Origin: Sulfurospirillum diekertiae | Lineage (GTDB): Bacteria > Campylobacterota > Campylobacteria > Campylobacterales > Sulfurospirillaceae | Direction: 5' to 3' | DNA length: 64,000 bases | Assembly: GCF_002309535.1 (NCBI RefSeq) | Contig: NZ_CP023275.1 | Span: 1,426,001-1,490,000, forward strand | Part shown: in pieces, positions 26,583 to 35,164 of the stretch | Position numbering within the stretch: the first letter of the stretch is position 1 | Layout: each line of letters opens with the position of its first letter | Notes under the pieces: generated by a model | Databases searched by the model: none | Told to the model about the DNA's origin: nothing | The model's input: only the letters and a program-made list of their open reading frames with translations | Position numbers and translations under genes: made by a program

Positions 26583-26918
26583 ATGTTTAGACAAGTAGTA
26601 TCGTTGACGTTATTGGTTTCATTGCTGGCAGTTGGGAGCTCTGGTATTTTGATGATTATACTGAATAGTTTTGAGTTTCAGTTTCAGATGCATCCTGTTC
26701 ATAAGATTTTTGGAGTCTTGATGGTTTTATCCGGTAGTCTACACCTGTATCTTAACTTCGGTTCAGTAAAAAAATACTTGAATATAAAAAAGATGGCACT
26801 TTTTACAGGAGTATTGAGCATAATAATGGTTTTACTTTATGGTGTAGGTATTAATAAACCATTAAACATAGAAAAAATAAAGCAGATGGAAAATATTGCA
26901 AAAACATTAGAAGAGTAA
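26583..26918 (+). CDS. DUF4405-like small membrane protein
   Basis: 111 residues with three hydrophobic segments (about 6-28, 39-57, 70-90) and histidines H37, H40 and H53 or nearby at membrane ends (MHPVHKIFG, SLHLYLNFG). Bis-histidine placement of this sort can bind haem in b-type membrane cytochromes, but this is inference. AAAGGAACGAC precedes the start. A clear repeat promoter lies upstream and napGH downstream, so a role in electron transfer to the dehalogenase is possible. Confidence 0.7.
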   Translation: MFRQVVSLTLLVSLLAVGSSGILMIILNSFEFQFQMHPVHKIFGVLMVLSGSLHLYLNFGSVKKYLNIKKMALFTGVLSIIMVLLYGVGINKPLNIEKIKQMENIAKTLEE

Positions 26919-26970
26919 ACAAAATTTCCTCAGAACTGGGTTAAAACTTCTCTGAATATCTACACATAAT

Positions 26971-26997
26971 GAAGGACTTTATGATAAAAGTCCTTCT
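26971..26997 (+). terminator. Rho-independent terminator after the DUF4405 gene
   Basis: GAAGGACTTT (26971-26980) pairs perfectly with AAAGTCCTTC (26987-26996); a T-rich tail follows. Confidence 0.75.
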
Positions 26998-27076
26998 TCT
27001 ATCTTATTTGATTTTATGACTACAAAGAGATAAAACTTTATGTTGTATTAAAAAAAAGGTAAAATTTTTTATTCAT

Positions 27077-27118
27077 CTATTTTCTCCGCACAACTTATCT
27101 ATTTTTTTTTCTTATCAT
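27077..27118 (+). promoter_or_regulatory. Repeat promoter site upstream of napGH
   Basis: CTATT 27077, GCACA 27088 and CTATT 27099 are 11 bases apart, with TATCAT at 27113-27118. It has the same layout as the pceA site, with one poor central box. Confidence 0.35.
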
Positions 27119-27187
27119 TACATAGCAATAAAAATAAGTAATGATAAGAGAGTCTTAGTGCTAGGACAATCTTTAAGAGAGAAAAAG

Positions 27188-27835
27188 ATGAATTTTAATC
27201 GAAGAAAATTTTTAATTTACAGCGCAGAAGCAGGAGCGATGTTCGGTCTTGTTGGAGCTGTTCCGTTAATGTCAGGAGAACATCACTACTTACGACCTCC
27301 AGGCGCCATTAAAGACGATACTTTTTATAAAGCATGTATTAAATGTGGTGCTTGTGTTTCAGCATGCCCCACTAAAGCGGTGACACTTATTGATCTTTGT
27401 TGGGATGTTAAAAATATCGGCACACCTATAATTGATATCAAAAATGGTGGCTGTATTGCTTGGGGAAAAGAGTGTCTTTTATGTGTTAAAGCTTGTCCAA
27501 CAGATGTTTTGAGTGTAGTTAAAGATTTAAAAGAAGAAAAGCTTGGTCTTGCCATTATAAAAGAAGAAGAGTGTGTGAATTGTATGGTTTGTTTTTTACA
27601 TTGCCCCATTGAGGGAGTAGTACTCTTTCCAAATCCAGAAGTTCCTGATAAACCTTATACTAAAGAACGTGATATACCTACAAAAATAAAACTCAAAGAT
27701 TCCCCGTTAAAGCCTTATATTGTTAAAGATAAATGCATTGGGTGTGGATTGTGTGCTCATTATTGTCCTCCACGGTGCATTGATATGATTCCTATAGCAG
27801 ACGTAAAAAAGGTAGCAAAAAATGAATCAAATTAA
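27188..27835 (+). CDS. napG: NapG-like ferredoxin-type quinol dehydrogenase subunit
   Basis: 215 residues from ATG 27188 (NRRKFL is a twin-arginine signal; the 10 codons upstream would precede it needlessly). Four [4Fe-4S] motifs: CIKCGACVSACP, CLLCVKACP, CVNCMVCFLHCP and CIGCGLCAHYCP. In nitrate reduction NapG works with membrane-bound NapH to draw electrons from menaquinol. No nap genes are near; the place between rdh and corrinoid genes argues for feeding PceA. It overlaps napH by 14 bases. Confidence 0.85.
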   Translation: MNFNRRKFLIYSAEAGAMFGLVGAVPLMSGEHHYLRPPGAIKDDTFYKACIKCGACVSACPTKAVTLIDLCWDVKNIGTPIIDIKNGGCIAWGKECLLCVKACPTDVLSVVKDLKEEKLGLAIIKEEECVNCMVCFLHCPIEGVVLFPNPEVPDKPYTKERDIPTKIKLKDSPLKPYIVKDKCIGCGLCAHYCPPRCIDMIPIADVKKVAKNESN

Positions 27836-28739
27836 TAAAGTTATTAATGTAAAAAAATTACAAATCATTAGAAAAAGTGTACATAACTTTTCTATGCTAA
27901 GCATTATACTAGGTGCATTTGGCATCATAACTGTTGCCGGAACATGTTATGTAAGTATTGGTTATTTTAGGCTTATTTGTCCAGTTGGTTTTATAGAGCT
28001 CTCTCTAGCAACACACACTATTAATACAAAACTTATCGTACCTTTTTTAACAATTTCAGTTCTTCTTTTTTTAGCGGGAAGATCGTTTTGTTCTTGGGGT
28101 TGTCCTACGTCTTATATGGGCGGAATTATACGTAAAATGACATCTAATGAGACCTATAAAAAATACACTAAAGTAAAAAATAAAGTGCAAAAGTATGTAC
28201 CGCAACCTGGTATGGATGATATCTTTGTCATGATGATAGGTACATTAATAGGAATATTTGTATTTCAGTATCCACTACCTTGCACAATTTGTCCATTAGG
28301 AATCATTTCACGGGCTCTTATTGAAACAGTCAATCATTCTACAATTACGCATTTTCACATTGCACTACGTTATGACACTTTATTGTTAATAATTCCTATC
28401 GTATCTATGTTTTTATTTGTAAGAGGTTGGTCACAAGTTTGCCCTGTCGGTTCATTGAAAGGGCTTATGTCAACGTATAACAAGACAATCGTTCCTTCAA
28501 CAACAGAAGCATGTGTCAACTGTAAGTTATGTGAACAAGTATGTCCTGTTAATATTGGACATCATAGAGGGCTTCCTGATATGAGTATTTGTATCAAATG
28601 TATGCTATGTGCAGAATATTGTCCGCAACATGCCATAGACATTGTTGCTTTATACGAGCATAAAAAAACAAAATTTAAAGAAGTAAAAGATGTGAATGTA
28701 CTGAATACATCCATTGAAACAATGAATAAAACAGCTTAA
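27822..28739 (+). CDS. napH: NapH-like membrane quinol dehydrogenase subunit
   Basis: 305 residues with about five hydrophobic segments, the CX3CP motifs typical of the NapH/NosR/RdhC group (RSFCSWGCP, CTICPLG, QVCPVGS) and two C-terminal [4Fe-4S] motifs (CVNCKLCEQVCP, CIKCMLCAEYCP). It should oxidise menaquinol and pass electrons outwards through NapG. It is probably transcribed with napG from the repeat promoter at 27077 and may read on into the corrinoid operon. Confidence 0.87.
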   Translation: MNQINKVINVKKLQIIRKSVHNFSMLSIILGAFGIITVAGTCYVSIGYFRLICPVGFIELSLATHTINTKLIVPFLTISVLLFLAGRSFCSWGCPTSYMGGIIRKMTSNETYKKYTKVKNKVQKYVPQPGMDDIFVMMIGTLIGIFVFQYPLPCTICPLGIISRALIETVNHSTITHFHIALRYDTLLLIIPIVSMFLFVRGWSQVCPVGSLKGLMSTYNKTIVPSTTEACVNCKLCEQVCPVNIGHHRGLPDMSICIKCMLCAEYCPQHAIDIVALYEHKKTKFKEVKDVNVLNTSIETMNKTA

Positions 28740-28764
28740 TTAACTTTACAAAAGGGATTATAAA

Positions 28765-28926
28765 ATGGGCGTAACCAATGGTTACAAGAAAAAGTATATA
28801 AGTTTGGCGGCTATTCTCACTTGTGCCGTTAGAACAATATTTTTTTCTGAAGAGGTTAAAGTGAATAATATTGAAACTATATCGGTTCTTTCCTTTTTGA
28901 GAAGAGATGATTATGTGTGTTATTGA
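28765..28926 (+). CDS. Possible 53-residue small protein or leader ORF before the corrinoid operon
   Basis: ATG with AAAAGGGA 7 bases upstream opens 53 codons (start MGVTNGYKKKY). The codons at 28780-28790 contain GGTTACAAGAA, the same 11 bases found in both rdhA leaders. A G/C-rich pairing region and a T-run (28838-28846) follow inside the frame. It may be a real small protein, or the region may be an RNA leader in which this frame is accidental. Confidence 0.35.
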   Translation: MGVTNGYKKKYISLAAILTCAVRTIFFSEEVKVNNIETISVLSFLRRDDYVCY

Positions 28927-28986
28927 AGATACTTTTAATATCACAAGCGCTCTATCTCACGTTGCATTAATACAATGTCTTAAATT

Positions 28987-29019
28987 GTTTAACTAAAGAG
29001 GTTATCTCTTTGATTAAAC
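28987..29019 (+). promoter_or_regulatory. Long hairpin just upstream of cbiB
   Basis: GTTTAA and AAAGAG (28987-29000) pair with CTCTTT and TTAAAC (29006-29019) around the loop GTTAT, with one mismatch and one wobble. It ends 21 bases before the cbiB start. There is no T-run, so it is more likely a leader or stability structure than a terminator. I see no B12-box, so it is not a classical cobalamin riboswitch. Confidence 0.45.
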
Positions 29020-29039
29020 TCAAGAAAAAAGGATAAAGA

Positions 29040-29951
29040 ATGAATACCGCATTAATAGCTTTTTTTGCGTATATCGTCGATAAATTTGTTGGTGAATTTA
29101 CAGTTATAACGCATCCAGTCATTTTTATTGGGCGTTATATAAGTTGGTTTGAAAAAAAATTTTATAAAAATACTTTTCAACGAGGCTTAGTGCTTGCTGT
29201 GAGTACATTAGGACTTACATACGTAGCTATTTGGCTGTTAGAAACTCTTTTATCTTCTCTTCCACATGGTATTTCAATATTTATTTCAATCGTGATTGCT
29301 TCGATGTTTTTGGCGCATCATATGCTCTATCATTCTGTTTTGGACGTCATCAATTCTTCTGTTCCAAAAGAAAAAATAAAGTATTTAGTCAGTCGTGACA
29401 CTGAAGATATGGATGACCACGAAATCTACAAGGCATGTATAGAAACGTATACTGAAAATATTAATGATGGGGTTATAGCACCTTTATTTTATCTTCTTCT
29501 TTTTGGACTAAAGGGGCTTATTATTTTTAAAGCGATTAGCACATTAGACTCCATGGTGGGTTATAAAAATGAACGTTACTCTCATTTTGGAACTGCAGGA
29601 GCAAGGTTGGATGATATTGTAGGATGGATTCCTGCTCGTATTAGTGCATTACTTATTTATTTAGCTGCTAAAGGATCGTACAGCTTTAATACGTTAAAAA
29701 AGTATGCTTCAGGGCATGAAAGTCCTAATTCAGGCTGGCCCATTGCAGCAGCTGGATTGGCATTTCATTTAAAACTTGGTGGTCCTACACGCTATTTTGG
29801 TGCAATCAAAAATAAGCCTTATCTTGGGGATGGTTCCCTTCCCTTAACACAGCAAGACGTATGTAATGTACTCACGCTGCATTCAAAGATTGACTATATT
29901 GTATTGGGAAGTATGGCAGCAATGATTACATTTCTATGGTTGATACAATGA
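29040..29951 (+). CDS. cbiB: Adenosylcobinamide-phosphate synthase
   Basis: 303 residues, several membrane segments, with CbiB motifs DRDTEDMDDHEI-like (SRDTEDMDDHEI), ETYTENINDGVIAPLF and the end GGPTRYFG...YLGDG. It joins the aminoalcohol phosphate arm to adenosylcobyric acid. First gene of the corrinoid run. In S. multivorans the linker is ethanolamine phosphate, which gives norcobamides. AAAAAAGGATAAAGA precedes the start. Confidence 0.93.
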   Translation: MNTALIAFFAYIVDKFVGEFTVITHPVIFIGRYISWFEKKFYKNTFQRGLVLAVSTLGLTYVAIWLLETLLSSLPHGISIFISIVIASMFLAHHMLYHSVLDVINSSVPKEKIKYLVSRDTEDMDDHEIYKACIETYTENINDGVIAPLFYLLLFGLKGLIIFKAISTLDSMVGYKNERYSHFGTAGARLDDIVGWIPARISALLIYLAAKGSYSFNTLKKYASGHESPNSGWPIAAAGLAFHLKLGGPTRYFGAIKNKPYLGDGSLPLTQQDVCNVLTLHSKIDYIVLGSMAAMITFLWLIQ

Positions 29952-31114
29952 ATGCACGTAACACTCAATTTACGAAAGCGTTTCATGCGTTAAAACAGAA
30001 TGCGGGAAGTCATAGTCCAAGTATGGAAGACTTGAAAAAAATGTTCCCAACATTGGAAATCAAGATCGATGCATGCTATTTGTCAAATCCTTATGCTTCT
30101 GAGCTAGTACTTGATTATATTGACCGTGAATTAATTCAAACCAATGCCTATAAAAAGGTACTGACACACTACCCATCACAGCAACGTTCTTTGCAAAAAG
30201 TTATGGCGGAGTCTTTACATGTAAAGCCTGAAAATATATTTATCGGGAATGGTGCCACTGAAATTATTCAGATGCTTCTACAACAAGAAGAGGTTCAAAA
30301 AGTTGCCTTAATGATTCCTACTTTTTCATCGTATTATGAGTTTGTGGGCAAAGGGTGTGAAGTTGTTTATTTTCCATTGAATGAACGTGATGATTATAGC
30401 TTTGATGCGGATAAATACTGCCAATTTATTGAAAATGAACAACCCGATACCGTTGTGTTGATTAATCCAAATAATCCAAATGGTGCCTATCTTTCTTTAG
30501 AAAAGATGCACATTTTATTGAAACGCTTAGCCTTTGTGCCGCGCATTATTATTGATGAAAGTTTTATTCATTTTGCCTATGAAGACGAGGCATTGACATG
30601 TCTTAGCTCAACTGTTTTATTTGATATGTATCCTAATGTCATCATTGTTAAAAGTCTCTCTAAAGATTTTGGCATAGCAGGGGTTCGCCTTGGGTATGCC
30701 TTGATGGATTCACGTAAGATTGATGCACTTTTAGAGCATGGATTTTTATGGAATATCAATGGTATTGGTGAGTATTGTCTTCGACTTTTTGTAAGGGAAG
30801 ATTTTTTAAAGCGCTATGAAGAAGCTAGAAAGCAGTATATCAAAGAGATGTGCAGATTTAAAGAAGCGCTTTTAGGGATAGAAAATGTGTATGTCTATCC
30901 TTCGATGGCTAACTTTGTGATGCTCAAACTTCCGTCTAGAATAAAAGCAAGTTTTGTGATTAGTGCACTCCTTGTTGAGTATGGAATTTATGTTCGCACC
31001 ATGGCAGATAAAATTGGTGTTGAGGGCGAATGTATTCGTATTGCAGGAAGAACGCGTGAAGAGAATAACTGCATCGTTATGGCGCTCAAAAGCATACTAA
31101 AGGATAGTAAGTGA
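29948..31114 (+). CDS. cobD: PLP-dependent aminoalcohol-phosphate decarboxylase (CobD type)
   Basis: 388 residues from ATG 29948, chosen because it overlaps the cbiB stop as ATGA like most joints in this operon; ATG 29936 is possible. It is a fold-type I aminotransferase-like PLP enzyme: NPNNPNGAYLS, then the PLP lysine in VKSLSKDFGIAGVRLGY. CobD normally decarboxylates threonine phosphate. The S. multivorans orthologue was reported to use L-serine phosphate and so makes the nor-linker. I assume the same here from synteny. Confidence 0.9.
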   Translation: MNARNTQFTKAFHALKQNAGSHSPSMEDLKKMFPTLEIKIDACYLSNPYASELVLDYIDRELIQTNAYKKVLTHYPSQQRSLQKVMAESLHVKPENIFIGNGATEIIQMLLQQEEVQKVALMIPTFSSYYEFVGKGCEVVYFPLNERDDYSFDADKYCQFIENEQPDTVVLINPNNPNGAYLSLEKMHILLKRLAFVPRIIIDESFIHFAYEDEALTCLSSTVLFDMYPNVIIVKSLSKDFGIAGVRLGYALMDSRKIDALLEHGFLWNINGIGEYCLRLFVREDFLKRYEEARKQYIKEMCRFKEALLGIENVYVYPSMANFVMLKLPSRIKASFVISALLVEYGIYVRTMADKIGVEGECIRIAGRTREENNCIVMALKSILKDSK

Positions 31115-31662
31115 TTACATTTATCACCGGTGGTGGACGTAGCGGGAAAAGTCTGTTTGCAGAAGATAGGGCTAAACGCTATAAAAATAAATGCTACGTA
31201 GCAACCGCCATTGCTTTTGATGACGAAATGAAATACCGCGTTAAAAAACATTTAGAGCAGCGTGGAAGTGATTGGGTTACTATTGAACAATACGAAGGTA
31301 TCGCAAAAGCTTTACATGTAAAGGCAAAAGATGCACAGGTTGTCTTGGTAGATTGTTTAACAAATTTGGTCAGCAATATGATGATTATGAACCGCGATGT
31401 GGATTGGGAAACGCTCAGTGATGAAGCAGTTTATGAAATTGAACAAGAGATATTAGAAGAAGTGAATGCATTGGTGCTGTTTGGGCATGAGTTTGCTGGT
31501 GAAATGATTATCGTGTCCAATGAAGTAGGTATGGGACTCATTCCTGAATATCCCTTAGGACGTCGCTTTAGAGATATTGCAGGACGAATGAATCAGCACG
31601 TAGCACGTGCAAGTGATGAAGCATACTTGGTAGTCGCAGGATTACCGATGAAATTAAAATAG
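31111..31662 (+). CDS. cobU: Adenosylcobinamide kinase / guanylyltransferase
   Basis: 183 residues, GTG start overlapping the previous stop by 4 bases. P-loop GGGRSGKS at the N-terminus, VDCLTNLV, and SNEVGMGLIPEYPLGRRFRD near the end are CobU signatures. It activates adenosylcobinamide phosphate to the GDP form for lower-ligand attachment by CobS. One full TTTACATGTAAA palindrome lies inside and codes LHVK. Confidence 0.93.
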   Translation: MITFITGGGRSGKSLFAEDRAKRYKNKCYVATAIAFDDEMKYRVKKHLEQRGSDWVTIEQYEGIAKALHVKAKDAQVVLVDCLTNLVSNMMIMNRDVDWETLSDEAVYEIEQEILEEVNALVLFGHEFAGEMIIVSNEVGMGLIPEYPLGRRFRDIAGRMNQHVARASDEAYLVVAGLPMKLK

Positions 31663-31670
31663 AGACACTA

Positions 31671-33155
31671 ATGAAACATAAAAATTTAATGGTTTACGGT
31701 ACAGGTTCGGATGTTGGTAAGAGCGTTATTGTGGCAGGATTATGCCGTATTCTTAAGCAAGATGGTGTGCGAGTTTGCCCTTTTAAATCTCAAAATATGG
31801 CCTTAAATTCTTATATCACCAAAGATGGAAAAGAGATGGGACGTGCCCAAGTGGTGCAAGCAGAAGCCGCAGGGCTGGAGCCTGATGTGATGATGAATCC
31901 TATATTGCTGAAACCTTCAACAGACCGCAAGGCACAAGTCATCTTGCATGGAAAAGCTTTACGCAATATGGATGCTCGAGAGTATTTCACCAATCGTGGT
32001 GCTATGAAAATAGAGGTTATGAAGGCTTATAACAAGATACGCGAAAACTATGATGTATCTATTATCGAAGGAGCTGGAAGTCCTGCTGAGATTAATTTGA
32101 AAGTAGATGACTTGGTCAATACCGGTATGGCAGAAATGGCTGATGCGCCAGCTGTTTTGGTTGCAGACATTGATAAAGGAGGCGTTTTTGCCTCAATATA
32201 TGGAACGATAAAACTTTTGGAAAAACATGAAAGTGCTCGTATCAAAGGGGTTATTATCAATAAGTTTCGTGGTGATGTAACCTTACTTGAACCAGGGCTT
32301 CGTATGATTGAAGAAAAAATCAATATTCCTGTTCTTGGCGTTATCCCTTATATACAACTGGGTATTGAAGAAGAAGATGGTTTTGGTGATAGGCATTTAG
32401 AAAAAAAAGCACGTGGGGCAATTGATATCGCCGTTATTGTACCTAAGCGCATTTCAAATTTTACCGACATGGATGCCCTTTTGAGACACAGTGATGTAAC
32501 CGTGCGTTATGTTCGAAAAGTACATGAGATTGAAAATCCAGATGTTATTATCTTGCCAGGGTCAAAAAACACTATCGAGGATATGCTGGATCTTCAACAA
32601 AGAGGCATGGCCGAAGCGGTGATTAAACATGCAAAAAATGGGGTGATTATCTTTGGTATTTGTGGTGGATTTCAGATGTTAGGTCAAAAAATTCAAGATG
32701 AATTTGGAATTGAATCTTCCATTCAAGAAATAACCGGACTGGGTCTTTTAGATATCGAAACAACGATGTTAAAAGAAAAGACAACGACGCAATTTGAAGG
32801 CTTACTCAGTTGTAATACAGGTTTTCTTCAAGGAATGACTAAATGCCGTATCAAAGGATATGAAATCCATCAAGGCATCACGTATGGCAATGAAGCCAAT
32901 TTATTTGAAGGTACTGAGGCATTACTCGGGGCAATACGGGACAATGTTATAGGAACCTATATCCATGGGGTGTTTGATAATTCTGACTTTACCACTGAAT
33001 TTTTAAATCGTATTCGTGAGAAAAAAGGCATTACAAAAGTCGATGAAGTCTTTGACTATGACGCTTATAAACAAGGTGAGTACGACAAGTTGGCTTTATT
33101 GTTACGTGAAAATCTAGATATGAGAGCTATTTACAACATTATAGGAGTTGAATGA
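31671..33155 (+). CDS. cbiP: Cobyric acid synthase
   Basis: 494 residues, normal CbiP length. N-terminal ATP-dependent amidating domain (YGTGSDVGKSVIVAGL), central VADIDKGGVFAS, and C-terminal class I glutaminase with the nucleophile in GICGGFQMLG and a His in YIHGVFD. It amidates adenosylcobyrinic diamide at four side chains. It starts 8 bases after cobU and overlaps cobT by 4. Confidence 0.94.
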   Translation: MKHKNLMVYGTGSDVGKSVIVAGLCRILKQDGVRVCPFKSQNMALNSYITKDGKEMGRAQVVQAEAAGLEPDVMMNPILLKPSTDRKAQVILHGKALRNMDAREYFTNRGAMKIEVMKAYNKIRENYDVSIIEGAGSPAEINLKVDDLVNTGMAEMADAPAVLVADIDKGGVFASIYGTIKLLEKHESARIKGVIINKFRGDVTLLEPGLRMIEEKINIPVLGVIPYIQLGIEEEDGFGDRHLEKKARGAIDIAVIVPKRISNFTDMDALLRHSDVTVRYVRKVHEIENPDVIILPGSKNTIEDMLDLQQRGMAEAVIKHAKNGVIIFGICGGFQMLGQKIQDEFGIESSIQEITGLGLLDIETTMLKEKTTTQFEGLLSCNTGFLQGMTKCRIKGYEIHQGITYGNEANLFEGTEALLGAIRDNVIGTYIHGVFDNSDFTTEFLNRIREKKGITKVDEVFDYDAYKQGEYDKLALLLRENLDMRAIYNIIGVE

Positions 33156-34186
33156 TGCATCTATTAGAAGAGACTTTACTTGCTATAACCGGAGTAAATG
33201 AAGAAAACCAAAAAAACCAAAAAGAATATATTGCGACATTATTGAAGACGCCTGATGGGCTTGGTAAATTAGAAAAGATGAATATTCAACTGAGTGGAAT
33301 AGAAAAAGAGTACCGCGTTAAGAAAAAAGCAGTCGTCGTGATGGCTGCAGATAATGGTGTTGAAGAAGAGGGCGTGAGTGCTTCTAAGCGTGTGATAACA
33401 CAATATGTCGTTGAAGCGATGGTTGCGGGGGAAGCGTCTATTAGTTCACTGTGCAAATCATTGGGCAGTGAACTTTTTGTGATTGATCTTGGCATTGATT
33501 CGACACGTGTTTTCAAAGGGGCAATTACGCATAAAATTATGCCTACAGGGACATATAACATTCGAAAAGGCCCAGCAATGAGCCGTGAACAGGCCATTGA
33601 AGCTATTGAAGTTGGTATTGATATCGTTCGTGAACTCGTAGAAAAAGATTACAACCTTTTTGCTGTGGGTGAAATGGGTATTGGCAATACAACAACTAGT
33701 AGTGCCTGCTTAAAAGCCTTAACGAATCTTCCGTTAGTTGAACTTGTGGGATATGGCAGTGGTATTGATGAGCGAACATTAGGATTGAAAATAGCCGTTG
33801 TAGAGGATGCCGTTCGTATCAATAAGCCTGATGTGAATGACCCTATCGACATCATCCAAAAATTGGGTGGTCTTGATATCGCCGCCATGACGGGGGTCTA
33901 TTTGGGTGCGGCTAGGTATAAAGTACCTATTGTTTTAGATGGCCTTATCTCAGGCGTTTCTGCCTTGCTTGCATACCGCATGAACGCGCATGCAAGAGAT
34001 TACATGATTCCTTCTCACATCAGTGAAGAGCCTGGTGCAAAGTGGATAATGGAAGCACTTTGCTTTAATCCGATGCTTCATATGAACATGAAACTTGGTG
34101 AAGGTAGTGGTGCGGTACTCGTGTTTCCTTTGGTTGAAGCGGCTAGTAATCTAACACGCGATATTCGTGTCTACCCAGAGGTATAA
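33152..34186 (+). CDS. cobT: Nicotinate-nucleotide:base phosphoribosyltransferase
   Basis: 344 residues. CobT motifs: VMAADNGVEEEGVS, GEMGIGNTTTSS, and the catalytic Glu in KLGEGSGAVLVFP. It makes the alpha-ribotide of the lower base. No gene for making dimethylbenzimidazole (bluB or bza) is in the operon, which fits the adenine lower ligand of norpseudo-B12 known for this genus. Base choice cannot be read directly from sequence. Confidence 0.93.
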   Translation: MMHLLEETLLAITGVNEENQKNQKEYIATLLKTPDGLGKLEKMNIQLSGIEKEYRVKKKAVVVMAADNGVEEEGVSASKRVITQYVVEAMVAGEASISSLCKSLGSELFVIDLGIDSTRVFKGAITHKIMPTGTYNIRKGPAMSREQAIEAIEVGIDIVRELVEKDYNLFAVGEMGIGNTTTSSACLKALTNLPLVELVGYGSGIDERTLGLKIAVVEDAVRINKPDVNDPIDIIQKLGGLDIAAMTGVYLGAARYKVPIVLDGLISGVSALLAYRMNAHARDYMIPSHISEEPGAKWIMEALCFNPMLHMNMKLGEGSGAVLVFPLVEAASNLTRDIRVYPEV

Positions 34187-34187
34187 G

Positions 34188-34445
34188 ATGAGCTATAAAT
34201 TTGTACAAAATAAAGCGTGTGAGTATTTTCCTTGTCATAAGATAGAAGAGGACACTACCTTTAATTGTCTTTTTTGCTATTGCCCTTTGTATGCTTTGGG
34301 TGAGCAGTGTGGCGGAAAATTTACCTATACAAAAAATGGAATCAAAAGTTGTGTGGAATGTGATGTTGTTCATCATAAAGATACGGGCTATGAATACGTC
34401 CAAGCGAAAATGCATTACATCATAAAACTGGCAGTACAGAAATGA
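34188..34445 (+). CDS. Cysteine-rich small-domain protein
   Basis: 85 residues from ATG 34188. It has CEYFPCHK, NCLFCYCPLYALGEQCGG and SCVECDVVHH, a metal-binding cysteine pattern of a small family often found next to cobamide genes (PF04071 type). Function is not established; a metal-handling or chaperone role is a guess. It lies between cobT and cobS and overlaps cobS by 4 bases, so it is part of the operon. Confidence 0.8.
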   Translation: MSYKFVQNKACEYFPCHKIEEDTTFNCLFCYCPLYALGEQCGGKFTYTKNGIKSCVECDVVHHKDTGYEYVQAKMHYIIKLAVQK

Positions 34446-35164
34446 ACGGGATACTGTTATTAATTCAATTTATGACACGCCTTCCTGTATTTAGTAAAAC
34501 AACCTATGACCCTATTGCGATTGGGCGTGCTATAAAGTTTTTTCCCTTCGTTGGTTTGCTTATCGGTTTAATTTTATGTGCGGTGTTTATGGTCATCAAT
34601 CCTTTGATTGACAATAAATTAATTGTTGCCTTAATCATTGTTGTAGTTGAGATTTTACTCACGGGAGGGCTTCATCTTGATGGTTTATCGGACAGTTTTG
34701 ATGGCTTGTTTAGTTACAGAGATAAAGAGCGCATCTTAGAGATTATGAAAGACTCTTGTATCGGGGTCAATGGGGCGTTAGCGCTTATTGTCTATGTGGT
34801 TGCCAAAATTTTATTTCTGAGTGAACTTGGCTGGGAATATATCGTTTTTATACCTGTCGTGGCACGTTTAAATACTGTTCTTCATGCAGGCTTAGGAAGG
34901 TATGCAAGAGAAGAAGGCATGGGAAAAAGTATTGTGGATGAAACGAGTATCCAAGGCGTATTTTTTGCCATTTTGAGTGTCTTAGTCATAGGCTTTATCC
35001 TCCTAGGTTTAGATGCGCTTTGGCTTGTTGTGGGTGCTTTGAGTTTTGGTTTTATGAGCCTTTATTATATTCAAAAGCGCATTGATGGCATCACAGGTGA
35101 CACGATGGGAGCAGTATTAGAATTAACATCTTTAGTTGTGTTATTTATAGGAGTACTTTTATGA
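34442..35164 (+). CDS. cobS: Cobamide (cobalamin-5'-phosphate) synthase
   Basis: 240 residues, polytopic membrane protein. The metal-binding motif GGLHLDGLSDSFDGLF and the RDKERILEIMKDSCIG motif identify CobS. It joins the alpha-ribotide to GDP-activated corrinoid at the membrane. It overlaps both neighbours by 4 bases. Confidence 0.92.
   Translation: MNGILLLIQFMTRLPVFSKTTYDPIAIGRAIKFFPFVGLLIGLILCAVFMVINPLIDNKLIVALIIVVVEILLTGGLHLDGLSDSFDGLFSYRDKERILEIMKDSCIGVNGALALIVYVVAKILFLSELGWEYIVFIPVVARLNTVLHAGLGRYAREEGMGKSIVDETSIQGVFFAILSVLVIGFILLGLDALWLVVGALSFGFMSLYYIQKRIDGITGDTMGAVLELTSLVVLFIGVLL

Noticed and set aside
27158..27187. Longer N-terminus for the NapG-like protein
   Set aside because: The ten extra codons precede a twin-arginine signal that should be near the N-terminus, so ATG 27188 was preferred.
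28741..29039. Cobalamin riboswitch before cbiB
   Set aside because: I looked for the conserved B12-box and junction core and did not find them; only a simple hairpin is present.
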